Assembly (NCBI GenBank): GCA_035628915.1
Contig: DASPIW010000007.1
Coordinates: 70,008-134,007, forward strand
From: JARBUG01 sp035628915
GTDB taxonomy: Bacteria; Bacillota; Sulfobacillia; Symbiobacteriales; Symbiobacteriaceae
Reading direction: 5' to 3'
DNA length: 64,000 nucleotides
Shown here: one piece after another, positions 50,459-58,911 of the stretch
Layout of the letters: the number at the start of each line of letters is the position of its first letter
How positions within the stretch are numbered: position 1 is the stretch's first letter
Program-made: the position numbers and the translations under genes
The notes under the pieces: model-generated
Told to the model about the DNA's origin: nothing
Databases searched by the model: none
The model's input: the letters and a program-made list of their open reading frames with translations, nothing else

Positions 50459-50605
50459 TTGACGATCATGCGTCGGGCTACGGAGGATCATTCGAACACC
50501 GGCTTGTTTGGCGAACTCCGCCGCAAGCATGGACTCTTCGCGGCTGCCAAGGGAGGAGTATGTCCTTTTACCGGCGCAGCCGCAACCCGGCCAACTCTCG
50601 GCTAA
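50459..50605 (+). CDS. 48-residue leader ORF
   Basis: A small ORF with GGAGGTG (50446-50452) six bases before TTG 50459; an in-frame ATG comes three codons later. It begins LTIMRRATEDHSNTGLFGEL and ends with CPFTGAAATRPTLG. It is basic, with no signal or membrane segment. The TAA stop lies in the loop of a small hairpin (50597-50615) and about 25 bases before the first terminator-like stem. Its position suggests translation of this ORF controls readthrough into the GTPase gene. I do not recognise the peptide. Confidence 0.5.
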   Translation: MTIMRRATEDHSNTGLFGELRRKHGLFAAAKGGVCPFTGAAATRPTLG

Positions 50606-50705
50606 CTCTGCCGAGCAGCTTGTCATGGCCACGGGAGCGCAGGCGCCCGTGGTTTTTCCTTTTGCGAAAGGCCACGGGGGCCGCTGCGTCCCCGTGGCCT
50701 TTTTG
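50597..50705 (+). terminator. Tandem hairpins forming a likely attenuator
   Basis: Three stems follow in order: CTCGGC/GCCGAG (50597-50615), CCACGGG/CCCGTGG with five T (50629-50657), and a 13-bp stem with a T-tract (50667-50705). The arms of the second and third share CCACGGG and CCCGTGG, so alternative pairings are possible. The last T-run ends 11 bases before the AGGAGG of the GTPase gene. Confidence 0.7.
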
Positions 50706-50730
50706 TTCACGCAAAAGGAGGTTGATTTGC

Positions 50731-51678
50731 ATGCCCATTCCGCATCAGGAGATGAAGCGGATCATCAAACGCCGGATCATCGGCATTGAGGGGACCGATC
50801 GGATACACGTGTTGAAGGAGTTACTGAAGCAGTTCCCCGGGTACTATTCGGGCCCCTACGGGGAACTGCGCAAGTGGGTGCAGGATCTCATTGAGGAAGC
50901 CCAGCGTCGCAGAGGCGTAAAGCATCAGGACCAGTTCTTTGTGCCGAAGGAAGGGGCGGCCCAGGTGGTGCTGGTCGGCCCGCCGAACGCCGGCAAGTCG
51001 TCGCTGCTCAAGGCGCTGACGGGCCGGCAGGTCGCCGTCGGCGATTATCCGTTTACGACGTTGCGGCCCGTGGCCGGCATGGTGAAAGTGGGCGGCGCCG
51101 TGGTGCAACTGGTGGACCTGCCCGGGCTCCTGGACGGGGCCGTCGATGGCAAGGGCGGGGGGCGCGCCCTCTTGGGGTGCGTCCGCCAGGCGGATGCGGC
51201 GCTGTTCGTGGCGCCGCTAACGCCGGAGGGCGTCGCGGATTCGCAGGCGGTCTTTGCCGAAGTGACTGCTGAGGCGGAGATCGATCTGCCGTTTGGATTG
51301 GTGGGCACGAAGGCGGACCTGCCGGGGGCGGCGGAGTGCTGGGCCGAGGTGGTTGCATCGTTGGCGCCCGGTGTCCCGGTGGTTCGTTGCTCCGTCGCTG
51401 CGGGAGAGGGCCTTGAAGAGGTGCAGGCCCTGGTGTGGAGCCTCTGCGGGCTGAAACGGGTCTATTGCAGACCCCGGGGAAAGGGCATCGCGGCAGAGCC
51501 CGTGGTGCTGGGCCCCGCGGGGACGGTGGAGGAGTTCGTGTCAGCGCTGAATCGGGCGTGGATCGGGCATGTGGCTGCGGCGCGGGTGGCGGGTCCATCC
51601 GTACGCTTTGCCGGCCAGTCCGTCGGGATGGGCCATGTCCTGGCGGATGGCGACGTCGTCGAACTGGTTCTCCGGTAG
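50731..51678 (+). CDS. OBG/DRG-like GTPase with TGS domain
   Basis: A 315-residue GTPase from ATG 50731, nine bases after AGGAGG. An N-terminal helical segment (about 1-65) is followed by the G domain: G1 GPPNAGKSSL, switch DYPFTTLRPV, G3 DLPG and G4 TKAD. A C-terminal TGS domain (about 245-313) ends AGQSVGMGHVLADGDVVEL. This matches the DRG/OBG-like translation-factor GTPases, which bind ribosomes or RNA through TGS. The attenuator-like leader fits a gene that answers to translation state. Confidence 0.87.
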   Translation: MPIPHQEMKRIIKRRIIGIEGTDRIHVLKELLKQFPGYYSGPYGELRKWVQDLIEEAQRRRGVKHQDQFFVPKEGAAQVVLVGPPNAGKSSLLKALTGRQVAVGDYPFTTLRPVAGMVKVGGAVVQLVDLPGLLDGAVDGKGGGRALLGCVRQADAALFVAPLTPEGVADSQAVFAEVTAEAEIDLPFGLVGTKADLPGAAECWAEVVASLAPGVPVVRCSVAAGEGLEEVQALVWSLCGLKRVYCRPRGKGIAAEPVVLGPAGTVEEFVSALNRAWIGHVAAARVAGPSVRFAGQSVGMGHVLADGDVVELVLR

Positions 51679-51693
51679 CCGTGGGGCGCCAGG

Positions 51694-53865
51694 CTATTGG
51701 CCGCCGTTGGCCCGGATACACTTCAGCAGTTGGTCATCGGGCGGCAGGGGCTGGCCGATTGGGGCGCAGGTCGCGGCGCACAGGGTGACCCTGATGCTGC
51801 TCCGGTTGGCTTTGATGTCGGCCAGCGTCACGCCGGCGCAGTTCTTGCCGCCCGTGGCGGGAGGCTTCTGTTGCGGTGGCTGCTGCTGGGGCGGCTGCGG
51901 GGGCGCCGCCGGCTGGATGATCGGCATGCGTACGCAGGCGCCGGTGTCGAGGCGGGTCACCTTGAGGGTGGCCTGATCGGTGGCATTGAAGAACTTGAAC
52001 GGCCACGAGACAGAGCCGGGGCCGTCCAGGTGCTTTTTCGACAGACCGCCGATGGAGCCAGGGCCCTGCATTTCGATCTGGACGTCGACGCCGCTCTTAC
52101 CGGTCGCCGGGATGACCGCCTTGATCGTGTACTCTTGCGGGGCGGTCATCTCGGCGCTGCCGTCGATAGCCGCCAGCTTTTCCAATGTGGCGCGGTCGAC
52201 CGGCGCCAGGCCCTGCGCCTGGCGAGCGTCGTTGATCACCTGGAGTACGGCGTTGTCGAGCCGGAGCACCCGGCCGCCCAGGACCGGATCGACCTGGGTG
52301 ATGCGGCCGGTGACGGCCACTTCGGTGCCGGCGGTCTCGACGAGGATCCGCTTGATCTCCGCAGCGGAGAGCTTTGGGTTGATAGACCGCAGGACAGCTG
52401 CCGCTCCGGTCACCTGCGGCGCCGCAAAGCTGGTGCCGTCGTTATAGACCAGCTTACCGTCGGCGCCGACGCCGGTGGGAACGCTCTCCCCCTGGGCCGC
52501 CAGCGTCACCTCTCCGCCTTTGGCGGCGTAGTTTGTGAAGCTGGTCCGCTTGCCTTCGGCGGTGACGGCCCCGACGGTGATCACGTTCGGCAGCGGCTGC
52601 CCGCCCAGGCTGTAGTTCTGGCCGTCCAGCGCCCCGCCTTCGTTGCCGGCGGCGGCCACGAAGAGCACGTCGGGGTGCTCAGTGGCCATGCGGGTGAGGA
52701 ACTGGCGCCAGAGCTGAGCCTTCAGCTGGTTAGCCGGCTCCGGTTTGCTCGAGCCCATCGAGTAGTTGATGATAGTGGCACCGCTGTCGATCTGCTTCGC
52801 GACATGGGCGAAGGTGTTGAAGGTATAAGTGGCACCGTTCACCGTCACCTGGGCGGCGTCCTTGGGGTCGGGCAGGGCCGGCGTGAGCGGCTTGCCGACG
52901 CCGGCGTTGCGGACGGTGACGGTGAGGTGTTCGCTCAGGCCGCCCGCCACGCCCATGATCCCGGAGTTGCCCCAGTCGGCGGCGACCATGTGGGTGACCT
53001 GGGTGCCGTGGTTGAGGCCGGCGGTGGCAGAATCCTGCTGATCCACGCCGGCGATCTTGACCTTGCCCCTGATCTCCGTGGATTGGGCGTCCAGGGCGCT
53101 GTCGACGACGCCCACATGGACGCCGTTCAGCTTGACGCCGCTGGCGCGAATCAGGTTGTAGGCGGCTTCCATGCCGATCATGCGGTAGGGATAGCTGCCC
53201 GGGCCCTGGGCGTACGCGGGGCTGTCGCCCAGCATGCTGCAGCGGACACCGGGCTCTTTGAAGAACTCCAGACTGTTGGCGCCGGCCAAGGCGACGCCCT
53301 CGGTCCTTGCTGCAGCGGCGACAGCGCTGATCAGATCTGCTTCGGTGGCGCCTTTGGTTTCGACTAAGTACAGGTCCAGGAACGGGAACTCGCCGACTAC
53401 GGCGGCGCCCAGACTGGCGGCAAGCTTGTCCGCATCGCTGCGAGCTGCGCCTTCAGCAAGCTGGACGACGACCTGGTTGGCGGGCGCATAGCCCCACTGT
53501 TTGGTCCGAATCACTTTCTCCGGGGCGGGCGTTTTGAAGGTGGCTGTGCCCAGGGTGCGTGTCGGGCCGCCGGTGGTGGCGGGCGGGGATTCCGTGGGCC
53601 AGATGAGGTAGGCGCCCACCGCCAGCGCGATGATCGTCAGGATGCCGACCCAGGCACCGCTGCTCCGGCGCCGAGGGGGAGGCGGCGGGGGATATTGGAG
53701 GGGTGGGGGATATTGGAGGGGCGGGGGATATTGGAGGGGTGGGGGATACTGCGGAGGCGGGGGGTACTGTGGCGGCGGGGGCGGCGCGGCCTGAACGGGC
53801 GCACCGCATTCGCCGCAGAACCGGTCATCCTCGTTGATTCGGGCACCGCAATGCTGGCAGTACAT
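51694..53865 (-). CDS. Zinc-ribbon, membrane-anchored S8 serine protease
   Basis: A 723-residue protein; ATG 53865 has GAGGAGGA upstream. The N-terminus is a zinc ribbon (YCQHC, then CGEC), followed by a Pro-rich repeat (five six-residue units), one membrane helix (about 70-90), and then an outside subtilisin domain. The triad is Asp in VGVVDSALD, His in LNHGTQVTHM and Ser in NDGTSFAAPQV; the oxyanion Asn is in VAAAGNEGG. A beta domain and a Pro/Gln linker lead to a cysteine-bearing C-terminus. The ribbon stays inside and the protease outside, so it could link an inside signal to outside proteolysis (inference). Confidence 0.82.
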   Translation of the reverse strand: MYCQHCGARINEDDRFCGECGAPVQAAPPPPPQYPPPPQYPPPLQYPPPLQYPPPLQYPPPPPPRRRSSGAWVGILTIIALAVGAYLIWPTESPPATTGGPTRTLGTATFKTPAPEKVIRTKQWGYAPANQVVVQLAEGAARSDADKLAASLGAAVVGEFPFLDLYLVETKGATEADLISAVAAAARTEGVALAGANSLEFFKEPGVRCSMLGDSPAYAQGPGSYPYRMIGMEAAYNLIRASGVKLNGVHVGVVDSALDAQSTEIRGKVKIAGVDQQDSATAGLNHGTQVTHMVAADWGNSGIMGVAGGLSEHLTVTVRNAGVGKPLTPALPDPKDAAQVTVNGATYTFNTFAHVAKQIDSGATIINYSMGSSKPEPANQLKAQLWRQFLTRMATEHPDVLFVAAAGNEGGALDGQNYSLGGQPLPNVITVGAVTAEGKRTSFTNYAAKGGEVTLAAQGESVPTGVGADGKLVYNDGTSFAAPQVTGAAAVLRSINPKLSAAEIKRILVETAGTEVAVTGRITQVDPVLGGRVLRLDNAVLQVINDARQAQGLAPVDRATLEKLAAIDGSAEMTAPQEYTIKAVIPATGKSGVDVQIEMQGPGSIGGLSKKHLDGPGSVSWPFKFFNATDQATLKVTRLDTGACVRMPIIQPAAPPQPPQQQPPQQKPPATGGKNCAGVTLADIKANRSSIRVTLCAATCAPIGQPLPPDDQLLKCIRANGGQ
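53691..53780 (-). repeat. Five 18-base coding repeats (QYPPPL type)
   Basis: Five 18-base units run at 53691, 53709, 53727, 53745 and 53763. Units 1 and 3 are identical, unit 2 differs at one base and units 4-5 are more diverged. They encode the Pro/Tyr linker of the zinc-ribbon protease, so copy number can vary without a frameshift. Confidence 0.9.
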
Positions 53866-54191
53866 GGCGATCCTCCTCGGTCCGACCTTGATTCTAATGA
53901 TACCCGCGCCATTGTTCCCGTGTACTACCCGCCGGGGGAGGATGGCCCCAGGCACCCTGTGGGCCCTACCCGTCTGTACTGCCCGCCCTCCGCCCATCTG
54001 CCGCAAATCGTTGGGCCGGAAGTCTACGGCCGCGGCCGGGTGATAGTGCGTCGGTGCGGGTTAAGTGGGCCTCATAAGCCGATTGTAGGCCTAATTGCCA
54101 AGTGTTACGGTGTTTACGGCGAAATGGCTTCTGTCACTTCCATCCAATCGGTTCCCCGCTCCGATATCGGAAGGAGGCCAGGGCGGTCTAC

Positions 54192-56297
54192 ATGAGTACT
54201 TACCGGATTGATCAGCACCCGATTCTGCCCAGCGCCCACCGTGAACCCGTGTCATTCTACTGGCAGGGAGAGGAACTCCAAGCCCTCCAGGGGGAGACCA
54301 TCTCCTCCGCCCTGTTTGCCAACGGCATCCGGACTTTTGGCCACCACCACAAGGACGGCGCCCCGCAGGGCATCTTCTGCGCCAATGGCCAGTGCGCCCA
54401 GTGTCTCGTCCTGGCTGATGGCATGCCCGTCAAGTCATGCATGGAACTGGTCAGGCAAAATATGCACGTGGCCCCGGCTGACGGGCTGCCCGAACTGCCC
54501 CGCTATTGCACCCAGGCTCCGGCAAAGGCGCCCACGCCCGAGCTCGAAATTCCCGTGCTGATCATCGGCGGCGGTCCTTCGGGCCTCGCAGCCGCAGCGC
54601 AGCTTGGCCGTCTCGGCATCCGCTGCGTCCTGGTCGACGACAAGCACCGCCTCGGCGGCAAGCTCGTCTTGCAGACCCACCGTTTCTTCGGCTCCACCAA
54701 CGCCGTTTGGGCCGGCACCCGCGGCATCGACATCGCCACCAAGCTGGAGCAGCAGGTGCGCGAGCAGCCCGCGGTGGAGATCTGGCTCAACTCCACAGCC
54801 GTCGCCGTCTTCAGCGACCGGAAGGTCGGTATTCTGAAGGAAGGCCACCAGTACATGCTGGTCAAGCCGCAGGTTCTGCTCGTTGCCACGGGCGCCCGCG
54901 AGAAGACCCTCACCTTTAGGGGGAATACCTTGCCCGGCGTCTACGGCGCCGGCGCTTTCCAGACGCTCGTCAACCGCGACCTCGTCCGCCCCACCCAGCG
55001 GCTCTTCATCGTGGGCGGCGGCAACGTCGGCCTAATCGCCGGGTACCATGCCCTCCAGGCCGGCATTGATGTCGTCGGGCTGGTCGAGGCGGCGCCCGAA
55101 TGCGGCGGCTACAAGGTCCACAAGGACAAGCTGGCCCGCATGGGCGTTCCCATTTACACATCGCATACGATCCTCAGCGCCAAGGGCACCGACGCCGTCG
55201 AATCGGTCACCGTCGCCCGGGTCGACGAGAAGTTCCGGCCGGTACCCGGCACGGAGCGCTCTTTCGCGTGCGACACCATCCTGATCGCCGTGGGCCTGGA
55301 CCCGGTCAATGAGTTCTACCTCAAAGCGAAAGAGTTTGGCATGACCGTCTTCGCGGCGGGTGATGCCGAAGAGATCGCAGAGGCGTCGGCGGCCATCTTC
55401 TCCGGCAAGATTAGCGGTCTGGAAGTGGCAAAGGCGCTGGGTTACGCGGCGGGCGAGGTGCCGGGCGACTGGTACCGCATGTCGGAGATTCTGAAGTCCC
55501 GTCCGGGCAGGAACTTCGGCGAGCAGATTCCGGATTGGGAGCAGGGCGTCTTCCCCGTCTTCCACTGCACGCAGGAGATTCCGTGCAACCCCTGCACGTC
55601 GGCCTGCCCCAACGGGCTGATCAGCATCGACGAGAGCGACATCCGCATGGTGCCCGCGTTTAGCCAGACCGGCCCCACCGGCAAGTCCTGCGGCGGCTGC
55701 GAGAAGTGCGTCACCACCTGCCCGGGCCTCGCGATCACCATGGTCGACTACCGCAAGGACCCCGACTTCCCCGAAGTGACCGCGTCCTATGAGTTCCTGA
55801 AGGACAACATCCGCGTCGGTGATATCGTCACCGTGCTGGACACCGAAGGCAAAGAACTGTGCGATGTGCCCGTCACCGCCGTGCGGGCCCTGAAGGCGTA
55901 CGACCGGACCATCGCCGTCCGCATGAAGGCCCCGAAGGCGTTCGCCAAGCGGATTGCCGGCATCCGGGTGCAGAAGCCCGAAGTGACCTCCGCCCTGGAG
56001 CAGAGCGTGGCGCGCATGGAAGATGACGCCATCGTCTGCCGGTGCGGCCGCGTGACTGCCGGCGAGATTCGCGCGCTGATTCGTGAAGGCTACCGCGACA
56101 TCAACCAGCTCAAAGTCGTGACCCGCTCGACCATGGGCGCCTGCGGCGGCAAGAACTGCGGCCCGCTGATCATGCGGCTCTTCCGGGAGGAAGGCGTGCC
56201 CATGAGCGAAGTGGTGCCGAACGTGCCACGCCCGTTATTCGTGGAGATTCCGCTCGGCGTCTTCGCCGGCATGGGGGAGGGGGACGACCATGAGTAG
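54192..56297 (+). CDS. FAD-dependent oxidoreductase, HcnB/opine-dehydrogenase alpha type
   Basis: A 701-residue multidomain redox subunit. ATG 54192 has AAGGAGG upstream. A Fer2_4-type [2Fe-2S] domain (CANGQCAQCLV, about 60-75) is followed by the FAD/NAD fold with IIGGGPSGLAAAAQLG and a second dinucleotide motif IVGGGNVGLIAGYH. Two [4Fe-4S]-type motifs come next (CTQEIPCNPCTSACP and CGGCEKCVTTCP), then a BFD-like [2Fe-2S] domain (CRCGRVTAGE, then CGGKNC). This is the large subunit layout of amine, opine or D-proline dehydrogenases. It overlaps the next gene by eight bases. Confidence 0.87.
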   Translation: MSTYRIDQHPILPSAHREPVSFYWQGEELQALQGETISSALFANGIRTFGHHHKDGAPQGIFCANGQCAQCLVLADGMPVKSCMELVRQNMHVAPADGLPELPRYCTQAPAKAPTPELEIPVLIIGGGPSGLAAAAQLGRLGIRCVLVDDKHRLGGKLVLQTHRFFGSTNAVWAGTRGIDIATKLEQQVREQPAVEIWLNSTAVAVFSDRKVGILKEGHQYMLVKPQVLLVATGAREKTLTFRGNTLPGVYGAGAFQTLVNRDLVRPTQRLFIVGGGNVGLIAGYHALQAGIDVVGLVEAAPECGGYKVHKDKLARMGVPIYTSHTILSAKGTDAVESVTVARVDEKFRPVPGTERSFACDTILIAVGLDPVNEFYLKAKEFGMTVFAAGDAEEIAEASAAIFSGKISGLEVAKALGYAAGEVPGDWYRMSEILKSRPGRNFGEQIPDWEQGVFPVFHCTQEIPCNPCTSACPNGLISIDESDIRMVPAFSQTGPTGKSCGGCEKCVTTCPGLAITMVDYRKDPDFPEVTASYEFLKDNIRVGDIVTVLDTEGKELCDVPVTAVRALKAYDRTIAVRMKAPKAFAKRIAGIRVQKPEVTSALEQSVARMEDDAIVCRCGRVTAGEIRALIREGYRDINQLKVVTRSTMGACGGKNCGPLIMRLFREEGVPMSEVVPNVPRPLFVEIPLGVFAGMGEGDDHE

Positions 56298-57444
56298 CGG
56301 TTTTGACGTGATCATCCTCGGCGCCGGCAGCGTCGGCACGCCCGCCGCCTTCTCCATGGCCCGAGACGGTCTAAAAGTCCTGGTGATCGACCCGGCCCCG
56401 TCCGTGGGCCAGGGCTCCAATAAGGCCGCCATCGGCGGCATTCGGGCCACGCATTCCGACCCGGCCAAGATCCGGCTGTGCCTTCGCTCCATTGAGACCT
56501 TCGCACACTGGGAGCACATGTACGGCGATGATATCGAGTGGGTTAAGGGCGGCTATGCCTTCGTGGCTTACACGCCGCGTGAAGAGAAGATCCTGAAGGA
56601 TCTGCTGGTGATTCAGAAGGGGTACGGCCTGAACATCAACTGGTATGACCGCGACGAATACCTGTGGCTCATGCCCGACCTGAATCCCGACGGACTGATT
56701 GGCGGCACCTTCTCCCCCGACGACGGCTCGGCTTCGCCCATGCTGAGCTCTCACGCGTTCTGGAGGCAGGCCGTCAAGTTCGGTGCCGAGTTCCGCTGCA
56801 GCGAGATGCCTACGGGCATGATCATCGAGGGCGGGAAGATCAAAGGCGTGCGGACGGACAAGGGGCAGTACTACGCGGACTTCGTCGTCAACGCAGCCGG
56901 TGCGTGGGCACGGGATGTCAGCCTGATGGCCGGCATTGACGTACCGGTGCGGCCGGACCTGCACGAAGCCGCCATCACCGAGCCCGTGGCCCGGTTCCTC
57001 GACCCGATGATCGTCGACATCCGCCCGGCGGCAGGCAGCGCCAACTACTACTTCTACCAGCACAAGACCGGGCAGATCATTTTCTGCATTACTCCGTCGC
57101 CGTCCATTTGGGGCACGGACCGCAGTGAGACCAGCGAGTTTCTGCCCATGGTCGCCCGCCGCATGGTCGACCTGATGCCCAGGCTGGCGAATATCCGTGT
57201 GCGCCGGACGTGGCGCGGGATGTACCCGATGACCCCGGACGGCTCTCCCATCGTCGGCCAGGCGCGTGAAGTCGAAGGGCTGATTCAGGCTGTCGGCATG
57301 TGCGGCCAGGGCTATATGCTGGGCCCCGGCGTCGGCGAACTGCTGGCCCACATGATCACGGGCAAGCTGAAGCCGGAGGATGAGGAGGTCCTGACGATCC
57401 TCTCCCCTGGCCGGACCTTTGCAGGGATGGAACGGCTCAAGTAG
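56290..57444 (+). CDS. FAD-dependent DAO-family oxidoreductase, beta subunit
   Basis: A 384-residue flavoprotein of the glycine/D-amino-acid oxidase family: VIILGAGSVGTPAAFSMARDG near the N-terminus, KAAIGGIRATHSDPAK, VVNAAGAWARDVSLMAG and the C-terminal MTPDGSPIVGQ, GMCGQGYMLGPGVGELLA. It should oxidise an amino or imino acid (glycine, sarcosine, proline or opine-like) and pass electrons to the upstream Fe-S/FAD subunit. ATG 56290 lies inside the end of the partner gene, so they are translationally coupled. The substrate is not resolved by sequence. Confidence 0.88.
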   Translation: MSSGFDVIILGAGSVGTPAAFSMARDGLKVLVIDPAPSVGQGSNKAAIGGIRATHSDPAKIRLCLRSIETFAHWEHMYGDDIEWVKGGYAFVAYTPREEKILKDLLVIQKGYGLNINWYDRDEYLWLMPDLNPDGLIGGTFSPDDGSASPMLSSHAFWRQAVKFGAEFRCSEMPTGMIIEGGKIKGVRTDKGQYYADFVVNAAGAWARDVSLMAGIDVPVRPDLHEAAITEPVARFLDPMIVDIRPAAGSANYYFYQHKTGQIIFCITPSPSIWGTDRSETSEFLPMVARRMVDLMPRLANIRVRRTWRGMYPMTPDGSPIVGQAREVEGLIQAVGMCGQGYMLGPGVGELLAHMITGKLKPEDEEVLTILSPGRTFAGMERLK

Positions 57445-57463
57445 TACAGCAATCCACGAAGGG

Positions 57464-57495
57464 CCGCCGGCAGTTGTTGCCGGCGGTTTTCTTTT
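57464..57495 (+). terminator. Intrinsic terminator of the oxidoreductase operon
   Basis: A perfect 9-bp stem CCGCCGGCA/TGCCGGCGG with a five-base loop is followed by TTTTCTTTT. Confidence 0.88.
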
Positions 57496-57544
57496 CCCAT
57501 ACATGGGACTAAGGTCCTACAAAACTTCTATGTGTAAGATCTTC

Positions 57545-57571
57545 CTGATTTGAATCAGCGCATGGTATGAT
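57545..57571 (+). promoter_or_regulatory. Promoter and palindrome upstream of agrB
   Basis: TGGTATGAT (57563-57571) is an extended -10 box. CTGATT-TG-AATCAG, a perfect 14-base palindrome (57545-57558), overlaps the position of a -35 and could be a regulator site. No good -35 hexamer is present. Confidence 0.5.
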
Positions 57572-57615
57572 TGGTTCATGCTGGGTGCGGCTGCCCCCGG
57601 AAGCCCGGCAAGGGG

Positions 57616-58254
57616 GTGAGCGTCGCGGAAAGGTTGGCCGAGGCGCTGGGCGGTTGGGTCGCTGACGGGCTCAACCTGGATGAGGACCGGCGCGAAGTGC
57701 TGGTGTACGGAGCCATGACCCTGCTTCAGAATGGTGCCACCATCCTTGCGGTGTTAATCCTTGCACGCCTCCTGGGGGTGCTGCCGGAGGCGGCAGCCGC
57801 TGCGGCGACGGCCTTCGTGCTTCGCCATTTCAGCGGGGGAGAGCATTTGAGCAGGCCCTTGCGGTGCGTTGTGTTTACCGCCCTGGAATTTGCCATCTGC
57901 GGGGCGGCGGCACAGACGCTGGCCCGGAGCGGAGGCGTTCTTGACCCGTCCTTACGGCTAGCCGTGGCCGCCCTGCCGGTGCTCTCGGGCCTGGTAGTGG
58001 TGTTCCGGTGTGCCCCTGTGGAGGCCCATACCCGTCCCCTCAGCGACGACTTCAAGAGCCTCCTCAGGGTTCGCAGCCGGCTGATTGGGACGGTTATTTG
58101 TGTCGTCGTGGCAATCGGGGCGTATGCAGGCGCGTGGTGGGCCTGGGCCGCCGCCTGCGGATACGCTGTACAGGTGTTCAGTTTGACGTCGGTCGGGCTG
58201 AAGTTCGTCCGTTTGATCGACCGGGGATGCAATCTGTTGCCCTTCAGGGGGTGA
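57616..58254 (+). CDS. agrB: AgrB-family autoinducer prepeptide endopeptidase
   Basis: A 212-residue membrane protein with four to six helices. The AgrB signature is RHFSGGEHLSRPLRC: with the start at GTG 57616 the catalytic pair falls at H77 and C84, the same numbers and spacing as the known S. aureus residues. That also supports this start, although the G-run is close to the codon. APVEAHTRPL fits the later APxx...P motif of the family. It should cut the AgrD precursor at the membrane and form the thiolactone ring. AgrD follows at once, and no agrC or agrA is seen. Confidence 0.88.
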   Translation: MSVAERLAEALGGWVADGLNLDEDRREVLVYGAMTLLQNGATILAVLILARLLGVLPEAAAAAATAFVLRHFSGGEHLSRPLRCVVFTALEFAICGAAAQTLARSGGVLDPSLRLAVAALPVLSGLVVVFRCAPVEAHTRPLSDDFKSLLRVRSRLIGTVICVVVAIGAYAGAWWAWAAACGYAVQVFSLTSVGLKFVRLIDRGCNLLPFRG

Positions 58255-58256
58255 AC

Positions 58257-58388
58257 GTGAGAATGGCAAAGCGGCTAGTCCTTGCTTTGGTGGCCGGCGC
58301 TCTGACATCGCTGGCTTTCGCCGGCGTAGCCGGTGCTTGCTGGTGGGGCTTCTACCAGCCGAAGACCCCGAAGGCCCTGTCCCGCTAG
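58257..58388 (+). CDS. agrD: AgrD-like cyclic autoinducer precursor
   Basis: A 43-residue peptide, two bases after the agrB stop, from GTG 58257 (an ATG follows two codons later) with CAGGGGG upstream. An amphipathic/hydrophobic leader, MRMAKRLVLALVAGALTSLA, is followed by FAGVAGA, then the core and tail CWWGFYQPKTPKALSR. A cysteine followed by four residues and a Y-Q/E-P-K-x-P tail is the clostridial cyclic-lactone autoinducer pattern. The likely product is a five-membered thiolactone of C28-W-W-G-F, perhaps with a short N-terminal exocyclic tail. Ring size is inferred from related peptides. Confidence 0.85.
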   Translation: MRMAKRLVLALVAGALTSLAFAGVAGACWWGFYQPKTPKALSR

Positions 58389-58440
58389 ACTCACGCCCGT
58401 TTGCAAGCTCGACCGACGTCAAAGTTATTAGTGAGGGCCG

Positions 58441-58911
58441 GTGGCGAAAATGTCGTTGGTACTGGAAGCACTATTGCTGCAGATTCCTTCCACCATCATC
58501 GGTCTATATGTCGTCTTTCTTCTTCAGCGCCGGGACATGCCCCTTGCTCCCGCCATCAAGTACGGCGCAGTTCTGGGTACGTTTGTGACTGCCTTCCGCC
58601 TCCTACCCGTTTCTTTCAGTCTGCACGTTCCCGTTGTAACAATCACCATGCTATTGCTGGCCCGCTACGTAGCCTCTTCGCGCTGGTCGATGTCGCTGTT
58701 CGCCACGCTGGTTGTGCAACTGCTGGGGTTCACAGGGGAAGGTCTGATTGCGATGCCGCTGCTGGCCAAGGCGGGAATCGGTCCGGCCGACTTTGCCGCG
58801 AGCCCGGTCATGCTGGCCCTGGGCGGCTGGATTTCCAATATTCCCTTGCTGGTGCTCCTCAGTGGACTGTTGTTCGCCAGGAGGAAAGCCAATGCAGTGG
58901 CCAGACGCTAA
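58441..58911 (+). CDS. Small polytopic membrane protein in the agr locus
   Basis: A 156-residue protein with about five membrane helices (about 5-27, 38-55, 58-80, 85-108 and 125-148). The start is GTG 58441 or ATG 58450; neither is well spaced from GAGGG. LLLQIPSTIIGLYVVFLLQRRD near the N-terminus recalls the membrane sensor part of AgrC-type kinases, but there is no kinase domain: the gene stops after the last helix. The stop overlaps the HD-GYP start by 20 bases, so the two are translationally coupled. It may be a receptor for the autoinducer (inference); homology was not tested. Confidence 0.65.
   Translation: MAKMSLVLEALLLQIPSTIIGLYVVFLLQRRDMPLAPAIKYGAVLGTFVTAFRLLPVSFSLHVPVVTITMLLLARYVASSRWSMSLFATLVVQLLGFTGEGLIAMPLLAKAGIGPADFAASPVMLALGGWISNIPLLVLLSGLLFARRKANAVARR

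Noticed and set aside
50429..50731. A T-box riboswitch before the GTPase
   Set aside because: I find no AGGGTGGnACCGCG T-box sequence and the gene is not an aminoacyl-tRNA or amino-acid gene.
51697..53367. A 556-codon plus-strand open frame
   Set aside because: It is antisense to the zinc-ribbon S8 protease, whose catalytic triad and ribosome site are clear. The plus-strand product has no known motif.
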